This document shows positions 1 through 5,498 of a stretch of DNA of 10,691 nt, one piece after another; positions within the stretch are counted from its first letter, which is position 1, and the number at the start of each line of letters is the position of its first letter. Under the pieces are notes generated by a model that was given only the letters and a program-made list of their open reading frames with translations, searched no databases and was not told the origin of the DNA. The position numbers and the translations under genes were made by a program. Source of the stretch: Pyrodictiaceae archaeon (GTDB lineage Archaea > Thermoproteota > Thermoprotei_A > Sulfolobales > Pyrodictiaceae); assembly GCA_027033675.1 (NCBI GenBank), contig JALVKZ010000180.1, forward strand, positions 1 through 10,691. The letters are read 5' to 3'.

Positions 1-383
1 GTCTGTACTAGGGGCCAGAACAACCCACCCATAAAGCCCCATAACGTATTAAGAGCTATAACCACGGCCACCGAGGAGGACAAGCTAATAAGATAGACCA
101 GCAGGGAGACCACGAAGAGAGACCCGGTAATGATTACGCGGCGAGCAAGGAGGGATAAATCACTCCAAACACTACCAATAATAGATGAGACCGAGCGAGC
201 ACCCATAAACCAGCTAGTAAGACTAGAGACCGTGACTACGCCAACCCCGAGCCCAGCCAAGTAGAAGGCGAGGCCGAGACGAGACAACCCAGCAGCAATA
301 GAGGCTACAAATACAGCCAAGTACATTACAATAAGGTACTTAGGCGCTAACTCATTACCCATCATGGCCACCAATAGCTTCAT
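1..383 (-). CDS. Major facilitator superfamily transporter, N-terminal part (runs off left edge)
   Basis: The minus-strand frame is open from an ATG at 383 to the left edge, giving 127 residues with no stop. It reads as the first four membrane spans of an MFS permease. Span 1 lies near residues 16-33 and span 2 near 38-60. A motif-A-like cytoplasmic loop follows (GSVWSDLSLLARR, about residues 70-82, resembling GxxxDrxGRR). Spans 3 and 4 lie near 83-101 and 104-122. The substrate cannot be told. The frame stays open upstream to a TTG at 455, which would add a very basic 24-residue extension. I prefer ATG 383 because the better TATA-like element lies between the two starts and the ATG puts span 1 at the usual place. 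No ribosome binding site is near the ATG, which suits a short-leader transcript. It is divergent from the pilin-like operon. The family call is fairly firm; the transporter subtype is unknown. Confidence 0.72.
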   Translation of the reverse strand, partial: MKLLVAMMGNELAPKYLIVMYLAVFVASIAAGLSRLGLAFYLAGLGVGVVTVSSLTSWFMGARSVSSIIGSVWSDLSLLARRVIITGSLFVVSLLVYLISLSSSVAVVIALNTLWGFMGGLFWPLVQ

Positions 384-423
384 AGTCGTGTCAGAAGCTA
401 AGATGCGCCTTCTCCTTAGACTT

Positions 424-431
424 GCTTTAAG
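424..431 (-). promoter_or_regulatory. Putative TATA box for the MFS gene
   Basis: The minus strand reads CTTAAAGC here. Its centre is about 44 nt upstream of the ATG at 383, so transcription would start near 401 with a leader of about 18 nt. This is placed by spacing and T/A content only. Confidence 0.3.
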
Positions 432-511
432 AGTCCTATCCCTTACTCTTAGCAAAGGGTTACAGCAACTTTAGCGTTGTTTAGGTACAAAGTCTCCAGC
501 CATTCACGTAA

Positions 512-521
512 CTCTTATAAC
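512..521 (+). promoter_or_regulatory. TATA box of the pilin-like operon
   Basis: CTCTTATAAC fits an archaeal TATA element. A start about 26 nt downstream of its centre would fall near 543, leaving a leader of about 28 nt before the TTG at 571. The same 10-mer occurs at 8104-8113 before the structured intergenic element, which supports it as a real promoter word in this genome. A weak Shine-Dalgarno-like GAGTGA precedes the TTG. Confidence 0.5.
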
Positions 522-570
522 TAGCTTAATGTCTTTCTAAACCTTATGGGAAGTTACTGAGTGACCTGTA

Positions 571-2937
571 TTGCTGCAAGAAGGATCCATCCCTTGTAGA
601 ACACATAATTGTAAGTACCGCGGCCTCTCAACCGCTATAGCCGGGTTAATTGTACTCAGCTTTCTCTTAGTCATAGCTATACCTCTTCTCCTCAACATAT
701 ATGCCGGCAGCGTACAGTCACACTTAGCTCTTAGCAACAAGCTAGCAGAGAAACTACAAGAGGCATCACAGAGGTTAAATATAACATATGACCTAAGCAG
801 ATCTTCTCCTCCTTCTCTTCGAGTATATATTGTGAGAAATAATGGGCCAAGTGATGTACCAATATCATTTTACATAGTTACCGATGGCTCTAAAACTTAC
901 CTAGTAAAGGCAGTTAATACATATAATAAGACTCTAGGGCTCGGATCCGTGGAGATCATGACGGAGCCCGTTAGTGGCGTCTCACTCCTAAGGAACACCA
1001 TAGTCATAAAGCCGCCTCGCGGTGAAATTCTAATAAGGGTCAAAAACGGTAAATTGGTAGGAGCTATAGCTGTCGCCAAGGGCTATGCACAAGTAAATGT
1101 GCCAACGTCCTCAGGTGGAATGCTAACAACTTACGCGGAAGTAGCTGAAAGCATTAAGACTAATTATGTAAACCTTACAATGTTCAATAATATAACTGAT
1201 TTCTTTAGTCATAGTAATGACTCAAACATAGTAATCACTAATAATCCTACTGAGAACCAGAGCAACACTACTCTCCTAAACCGGGGCGCATTCCAGACGA
1301 TATGTTTCACCGGCAATATCGGTTATGATGAAGCCTCTGTTGGAGGCTTTCAGCCAGCGGATCCCAAAGTAAACGCTTCACCGATAGCTGCTGTATATAT
1401 ACATAATATGGGGATATGGCCCGGCTCAATGGTTCTAGGAGGCAAAGATACGAGTTACAACTCAAACGCTATACACTTCAGCCTCTACATGGCTGGATAC
1501 GACCTAATAGCCTATAATCAAAGCGAGCCAGGCTTCATAGCAATAAGCATGAAGGATGGCGAACACGCCTTTTGCTATAGCTTTGTAGTTGAGGATAAAA
1601 AAGCAGTAAGTGATTGCATGCCCGAAGGAAGTGAAAATTGGAATTCATCTTCTGTAGTATCTAGCAAATTATATGACGTTGTTGCCGAACAAGCACAGCT
1701 AAAACCCTCAGAGAACAAGGAAAGCTATAATCTTAGTTCAATATTTAACATAGTATATAGCAGGAAACTAGGGCTAGTGCTCTGGAAGAGCGACTTTGTA
1801 GCATATTGCCCGCCTAATAGCTTCAGCATCAATAATATCTCGGTGGGAAGCTATATGTTTAAGATAACCGGAACATGCTGGTTCGCCTACAAAGAAGAAG
1901 AAAGAGTATATGAGGGTAACCTAAGTAATAGCCTATTAGAAGTAATAAATGCTCAGACAATATATGGCGATAGGGATACTGGCATAAAAGGAATAGCAAA
2001 CGGAACCATAAGGTACACTATTAAGTATGAAACACAACCCGAGGAAATAAAAGAAGACAAGAATTTCCCAACAGTTATAAAGCTTACTAATATTATGGGT
2101 GATAAAAATCTACTAAGTATTTACGATAATGTTACTGGTAAGATACGAAGAGGAGTGAAAGCGTTTGGTGTATACCTTTATGGCGGCGAGCATTTCGAGA
2201 CTATGAGTGGTGAATATTACATCTACTATTATATATATAATCTTTATGGCGAGGACGGAAGGCTATCAATATTTGAGTTTAAGCGCGGAGACACTAGTGG
2301 ACTTAGACCATATATGCTGCTAGCAGATACCGATGGTAATGGGTTAAGCGAGATAGTTCTAATAGATGAATGGTTCAGCCCAGATAGTTCAAAGCATAGT
2401 GATCAAAGCTTAGCTGATATTATTGGTCAAGCCGGGAAGACGTATCACCCGGCAGCTGGCAATGATGACTTAAGCAAGTATGAAAAATACGGATGCGTAG
2501 AGAAGTCAATAGGATACTTCTACCTAAAGTTCCGCGGACCCTACGCTATTAATGGCAGCCGAATAGCCGAGGTAAGTATTCAAGTAAGATATAGCTTTCA
2601 CGATAACCTTGCCACCGATCTAGAAGAAGTGGATAACCAAATGGCTGGTATATGGGGTTTTGCGGTACTTGATAGTAATGGCAATGAGACGGCCAGTAGT
2701 ATGTATATCTATCAGCAGCTACAGAACTATGAGTACACATGGCCAGTTAGTATGCCGTTTCACTCAGACGCGGTATACCTTCCTATACCTAACAAGCCAG
2801 AGCTGTACTTCATTGTATTCAAATTCGGCGATCCCTATAGTTTCTACGTAGATAAGGATGGCAATATAGAGGCGCATGATGACGCCGATATGACTATAAG
2901 GATAGAGTGGCTTGGCATGTGGTACTTGCATCGCTAG
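571..2937 (+). CDS. Very large type IV pilin-like surface glycoprotein
   Basis: This 788-residue protein opens with an archaeal class III signal: a hydrophilic leader of 18 residues ending in K-Y-R-G, then L-S-T-A-I-A-G and a hydrophobic stretch to about residue 43. A prepilin peptidase would be expected to cut after Gly18, leaving the hydrophobic helix as the fibre-assembly or membrane segment. The remaining roughly 740 residues are extracellular in character: about 17 N-X-S/T sequons, many Tyr/Ser/Asn, six cysteines that could pair, and acidic loops of the calcium-binding kind (DTDGNGLSE near residue 590, a second DKDGN near the C-terminus). Ordinary archaeal pilins have 100-250 residues, so this is several times too long and may be a tip adhesin or S-layer-like fusion. 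The only plausible start is TTG 571. A second pilin-like gene follows almost directly. No assembly ATPase or peptidase is in the window. I recognise the signal type but not the large ectodomain. Confidence 0.75.
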   Translation: MLQEGSIPCRTHNCKYRGLSTAIAGLIVLSFLLVIAIPLLLNIYAGSVQSHLALSNKLAEKLQEASQRLNITYDLSRSSPPSLRVYIVRNNGPSDVPISFYIVTDGSKTYLVKAVNTYNKTLGLGSVEIMTEPVSGVSLLRNTIVIKPPRGEILIRVKNGKLVGAIAVAKGYAQVNVPTSSGGMLTTYAEVAESIKTNYVNLTMFNNITDFFSHSNDSNIVITNNPTENQSNTTLLNRGAFQTICFTGNIGYDEASVGGFQPADPKVNASPIAAVYIHNMGIWPGSMVLGGKDTSYNSNAIHFSLYMAGYDLIAYNQSEPGFIAISMKDGEHAFCYSFVVEDKKAVSDCMPEGSENWNSSSVVSSKLYDVVAEQAQLKPSENKESYNLSSIFNIVYSRKLGLVLWKSDFVAYCPPNSFSINNISVGSYMFKITGTCWFAYKEEERVYEGNLSNSLLEVINAQTIYGDRDTGIKGIANGTIRYTIKYETQPEEIKEDKNFPTVIKLTNIMGDKNLLSIYDNVTGKIRRGVKAFGVYLYGGEHFETMSGEYYIYYYIYNLYGEDGRLSIFEFKRGDTSGLRPYMLLADTDGNGLSEIVLIDEWFSPDSSKHSDQSLADIIGQAGKTYHPAAGNDDLSKYEKYGCVEKSIGYFYLKFRGPYAINGSRIAEVSIQVRYSFHDNLATDLEEVDNQMAGIWGFAVLDSNGNETASSMYIYQQLQNYEYTWPVSMPFHSDAVYLPIPNKPELYFIVFKFGDPYSFYVDKDGNIEAHDDADMTIRIEWLGMWYLHR

Positions 2938-2951
2938 TAGAGGCGAGGAGT

Positions 2952-3575
2952 TTGAGAAGCCAGGCGGAAGTTATATCAACTATTATTATAGTATCGGTAG
3001 CTTTAATAATAGCGCTTGGTCTAGTTTATTACCTAGGTCCGTTCGTTGCCGAGTCCCAGAGCCGGTATAGACTCTATAGCTTATTGTCTTCCTACGCTTC
3101 TGCACTAAGTATTGTACCAGTATCAACTATAAATACTACCTCAAATATTACATCTGTGCTTATAATTAAGAACACAGGGTCTTTAGGATTCCGTGCTTAC
3201 CTTGCCATAATTCCTTTTTACCAAAGAGTACCAGTCCCCGTTAATGCAACTAGCCTAGTATACAACATGACCAATAACTATTCAGTTATCGATCCTAACG
3301 ATTTTACTGGGTGGAGTTTACTTAACGGAGCTAACGTGTCGTCATTCCTTATTAATGTTTACATTATTTCATCTTATTATAAGTTATCTAACTTTATAGA
3401 AAACACTAATGTCCTAGTCTACGATCTCGGAATACTACAACCAGGCAGTACTCGCGTCTTAAAGATAGTGCTCGTGGATCCTATTCCAGTATATAGCTAC
3501 TCAGTTACGATATTCGCGCGTGTCGGGGACAATTACTACGAGATAGGACGCTTCATATTATATAGTGGCGGTTAA
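2952..3575 (+). CDS. Small type IV pilin-like protein
   Basis: The mature region begins with a classic pilin-type helix: QAEVIS followed by about 20 hydrophobic residues (TIIIVSVALIIALGLVYYLG). An ectodomain of about 180 residues follows, with six N-X-S/T sequons. The processing site would be R-S|Q-A-E; Ser at -1 is less usual than Gly or Ala. I chose TTG 2952 because GAGG at 2940-2943 lies 8 nt upstream and it gives a minimal basic leader. The frame also opens at GTG 2907 and GTG 2919, inside the end of the upstream gene, but those leaders are hydrophobic, which is wrong for a class III signal. The distance from the upstream stop (2937) is 14 nt, so the two genes are translationally close and clearly one operon. 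Likely a partner subunit of the large pilin-like protein in a surface fibre; the exact fibre type is unknown. Confidence 0.7.
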   Translation: MRSQAEVISTIIIVSVALIIALGLVYYLGPFVAESQSRYRLYSLLSSYASALSIVPVSTINTTSNITSVLIIKNTGSLGFRAYLAIIPFYQRVPVPVNATSLVYNMTNNYSVIDPNDFTGWSLLNGANVSSFLINVYIISSYYKLSNFIENTNVLVYDLGILQPGSTRVLKIVLVDPIPVYSYSVTIFARVGDNYYEIGRFILYSGG

Positions 3576-3613
3576 AATGCATTTTCTCGGTGCATTTTGT
3601 GGTTCCTGTTTTT
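3574..3613 (+). terminator. Terminator of the pilin-like operon
   Basis: AAAATGCA (3574-3581, overlapping the TAA stop) and TGCATTTT (3591-3598) form a perfect 8-bp stem with a 9-nt loop. A TTTTT run follows at 3609-3613. The left arm with its flank is itself a 12-bp palindrome (3574-3585). The T-run is the part most expected to act in archaeal termination. Confidence 0.5.
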
Positions 3614-3648
3614 ATATAACCTCTTGACGATAGAAAACTAGTATTTCT

Positions 3649-4020
3649 CTAGTATTCCAATGTTTCCTTAATCTTCTCTATTAGCTGTTCTATTGTCTCT
3701 ATTACTGCTTCAATGTCTCTCTTAGTGCATATCTTCTCTACCGCACATTGATGTAGGCCTGCTGCCCTCTGAAAAACATCCAGGACTATGTCCCCGAGCT
3801 TGTCGGCAAGGTGGTTCTTGAGGCTCCATAGCTCCTCGTCACCCTCTATGCTCCTGCCCTCGGTGGCGTATATGTAGGCCTTGACCGCTAGGCTTACCGC
3901 GTCCCATAGCATCTCTGCTGCTAGGTCCTTGCGCTCGCCTAGGCTCTTCCTGGCCCTCTCGACTAGGCTCCTAGCTGTTCTAAGGCATTCTTGGGCCCGC
4001 TCTCGGGGACCTGTACACAT
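3649..4020 (-). CDS. PaREP1 family protein (HEPN-like helical protein)
   Basis: A 123-residue, almost wholly helical and charged protein with the signature of the archaeal PaREP1 family. A helix ends in L-A-A-E-M-L-W-D-A (33-41), then A-V-K-A-Y-I-Y-A-T-E-G-R (45-56), then E-E-L-W (62-65) and H-L-A-D-K-L-G-D (70-77). PaREP1 proteins are multi-copy, rapidly expanding families in hyperthermophilic Crenarchaeota and are related to HEPN domains; their role is not established. The ATG at 4020 is well supported by GGGAGGT six bases upstream, one of the strongest ribosome binding sites in the window, and by a TATA box at 4102-4112. I see no R-X4-6-H ribonuclease motif of active HEPN toxins, and no nucleotidyltransferase partner is adjacent. 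The neighbouring minus-strand genes are a vapBC pair with its own control region, so this is probably a separate transcription unit. Confidence 0.78.
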   Translation of the reverse strand: MCTGPRERAQECLRTARSLVERARKSLGERKDLAAEMLWDAVSLAVKAYIYATEGRSIEGDEELWSLKNHLADKLGDIVLDVFQRAAGLHQCAVEKICTKRDIEAVIETIEQLIEKIKETLEY

Positions 4021-4062
4021 ATTATTACCTCCCGATTAATCATTGGCTTCCTCGGGGTCTGT

Positions 4063-4076
4063 GGGCTTCTTAGCCC
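4063..4076 (-). promoter_or_regulatory. Small hairpin in the PaREP1 leader
   Basis: GGGCT and AGCCC form a 5-bp stem with a 4-nt loop, inside the leader of about 60 nt expected from the TATA box at 4102-4112. It could shape translation or simply be chance. Confidence 0.2.
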
Positions 4077-4101
4077 TCCGGGCCCTGGGGAAAACTGTGG
4101 G

Positions 4102-4112
4102 TATATTTAAAC
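4102..4112 (-). promoter_or_regulatory. TATA box of the PaREP1 gene
   Basis: The minus strand reads TTTAAATATA, a near-ideal archaeal TATA element. Transcription would start near 4080, giving a leader of about 60 nt that ends in the GGGAGGT ribosome binding site. Between here and the vapC stop at 4292 I see only a weak 4-bp hairpin (CGGG/CCCG, 4271-4283) and no gene. Confidence 0.55.
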
Positions 4113-4291
4113 ACTATCTAGCAGATATACGGTCGCCTGGACGCAAACTATCAGTATCCATCAATAATGACTAGACGGAGCCACTAAGGTAGAAGTAACT
4201 GCATAGAAATAGAAGAGATTCATGAAGATATTGACTAGTGCTCTCCTAGAGTAGACAAAGCCTATGAGAACGGGTATTTCCCGGGGGGTCG

Positions 4292-4789
4292 TTATTTTAC
4301 TATCTTTAGGAGTTCGTCGTGTGTGAGTATATTTGCTCCTTTTATCCTGTGGTGTTGTATGAAGTTTCTGAGCTTTTGGTCGAGTGTTAAGAATATTAGC
4401 CCGTGGACTGTAGCTATAGCGTAGAGGATATTGTCTATCATATCTCTGTGCCCTAGTAGCTTCATTCTGTAAGCGAGGACGTAGGCCCGTGGACATGGGC
4501 ATATAGGCTTCATGTATTCTGACTCTTCTATAATCTTTATGGTTGATTCTATCTCTTCTTGGCTGAGACCTTGGCCTTTTCTCATGGTTTCCTTTGCTAC
4601 CTTGGAAACTATTTCTATAAATGATATAGGGGAATAGTGTACCTCTATGAGTTTTCTTAGAGCCAGGCTACGTAACTCGAGGAGGATAGAGTCATTGATT
4701 TCTCTTACCTCTACGCCGAATACTGGCAATAAGTATGAGGAGTCAAGGAGTATTGCTAGGCTTTTATTTGCCCCAGTCTTCTTGCTCAC
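4292..4789 (-). CDS. vapC: PIN-domain toxin VapC (first pair)
   Basis: A PIN-domain ribonuclease of 165 residues when started at GTG 4789. The acidic metal-binding residues are at the expected places: Asp16 in LLDSSYLLP, Glu59 in SFIEI, Asp116/Asp119 in HRDMIDNILYAIA, and Asp137 in LTLDQKL. VapC toxins cut RNA, often tRNA, and are held inactive by the paired VapB. The frame is open further upstream to 4900, but that part is a shadow of vapB. GTG 4789 is chosen because GAGGAG lies 7 nt upstream and the protein then starts just before the first PIN strand. The start overlaps the end of vapB by 26 nt, so translation is probably coupled. The family is firm; whether it is an active toxin here is inferred from the intact catalytic set. 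Confidence 0.85.
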   Translation of the reverse strand: MSKKTGANKSLAILLDSSYLLPVFGVEVREINDSILLELRSLALRKLIEVHYSPISFIEIVSKVAKETMRKGQGLSQEEIESTIKIIEESEYMKPICPCPRAYVLAYRMKLLGHRDMIDNILYAIATVHGLIFLTLDQKLRNFIQHHRIKGANILTHDELLKIVK

Positions 4790-5018
4790 TCTCGCTCTCC
4801 TCTTCGAATTCCTCAACTGTTGTTGAAGCCCATTTTCTCCTCTTAGTGGCGAGGAGGAACGCGTCAAGGACCTTCTCGACAACAATGCGTCCATTCTCAA
4901 CCCTTACTACAACTAGGTCTCCTTCCTGAAGCCCTATGGCTTCCAGTATCTCTCTTGGAAGGTATAGGGCTCTCTTCTTTCCTATTCGTAGCTTTCTCTC
5001 GAGCACATGGGAGGCCAT
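4764..5018 (-). CDS. vapB: AbrB-type antitoxin VapB (first pair)
   Basis: An 84-residue protein with an N-terminal SpoVT/AbrB-type swapped-hairpin DNA-binding domain: KLRIGKKRALYLPREILEAIGLQEGD, then VVVRVENGRIVVEKV. An acidic C-terminal tail follows (EEFEEESESEQED) that would clamp the toxin. Such antitoxins neutralise VapC and repress their own operon. I chose ATG 5018. A TTG at 5030 is also in frame and would add four residues; it lies inside the repeat TTGCCTGGCT discussed under the control region. No clear ribosome binding site precedes either start, which fits a leaderless or very short-leader message. It heads an operon with vapC, overlapping it by 26 nt. Confidence 0.82.
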   Translation of the reverse strand: MASHVLERKLRIGKKRALYLPREILEAIGLQEGDLVVVRVENGRIVVEKVLDAFLLATKRRKWASTTVEEFEEESESEQEDWGK

Positions 5019-5020
5019 AG

Positions 5021-5072
5021 AGCCAGGCAACTCAATGTCTACCAGGTAGTTAATAGCCAGCCAGGCAAATAA
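5021..5072 (-). promoter_or_regulatory. vapBC promoter/operator region with repeats
   Basis: The 10-mer AGCCAGGCAA occurs twice on the plus strand, at 5021-5030 and 5059-5068, 38 bp apart. Between them lies a perfect inverted repeat, CTACC-A-GGTAG (5039-5049). TATA-like words on the minus strand are CTTATTT (about 5066-5072) and TATTAACT (about 5047-5055). The arrangement looks like an operator through which VapB could repress its own promoter. Repeats are seen; the function is inferred. Confidence 0.45.
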
Positions 5073-5205
5073 GTGTACTCTTGAGCCATTTGCTACTCGA
5101 TGGGTTGACTAATAGGGACGAAAAGCAATGAGTATGCTAAAGGGCCTCTCTTAGTGAATCGAGAAGAGCGAGAAGTTACGCAATGAGTCACAGAGGGTGA
5201 TACTC

Positions 5206-5213
5206 CTTAAATA
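5206..5213 (+). promoter_or_regulatory. Putative TATA box for iorAB
   Basis: CTTAAATA would place a transcription start near 5235. No better TATA element sits 25-35 nt before the iorA start; GTAATATTAC at 5404-5413 is a second candidate that would start near 5435. Confidence 0.4.
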
Positions 5214-5234
5214 CCTTCGTTGAATGCGCATGAA

Positions 5235-5498
5235 GGGTCTTTATCCAGTTATCTCTAATAGCGGTTGTTCCCGAATGCGATTACCAAGTTTTCCTTGTAA
5301 GCGATTGCCAAGCTCTCTATGTCTTTCGGTTTTTGTATACTTTTTTAGTCTCGTATTCCCGGTTCCTGCGACTTATTGTTCCCATTATTTGGACACTTGT
5401 TGTGTAATATTACTGGGGGTAGTTTCCGGGATGGGTCTTCTTATGGCTGCTTCTTTCTCCTTGTCTCTTGAGAATGCCGTAGTTGCCTAGCTTACTGC
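5235..5498 (+). other. T-rich leader region upstream of iorA, with a doubtful 88-codon frame
   Basis: This stretch is unusually pyrimidine-rich; T makes up about 43% of 5301-5490. It carries a near-perfect direct repeat, GCGATTaCCAAG (5277-5288) and GCGATTgCCAAG (5301-5312). An open frame from ATG 5224 (or ATG 5230) to TAG 5490 encodes 88 residues with two hydrophobic segments and eight cysteines. It ends 8 nt before the iorA start. I do not call it a gene: it has no ribosome binding site, its ATGs fall slightly upstream of the predicted transcription start, and its Ser/Cys/Phe-rich content is what a T-rich region gives by chance. It could be a leader frame coupled to iorA, which itself lacks a ribosome binding site. 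Confidence 0.3.

Noticed and set aside
2660..2851. Short open frames on both strands inside the end of the large pilin-like gene
   Set aside because: They are shadows of the 788-residue frame, with no start signals or recognisable content.
3641..3660. Direct repeat CTAGTAT at the end of the PaREP1 gene
   Set aside because: A 7-bp tandem pair overlapping the stop codon; likely chance and no sign of an insertion element.
4161..4502. Open frame of 113 codons on the minus strand
   Set aside because: It overlaps vapC in another frame, has a low-complexity basic composition and lacks a ribosome binding site.
4790..4900. Extended N-terminus of the first VapC
   Set aside because: The extra 37 residues are a frame-shifted reading of vapB, basic and Ser-rich. 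The ribosome binding site and the PIN fold both point to GTG 4789.
5125..5188. Repeat GCAATGAGT at 5125-5133 and 5180-5188
   Set aside because: Nine bases only, with no relation to a clear promoter or palindrome; too weak to call a site.
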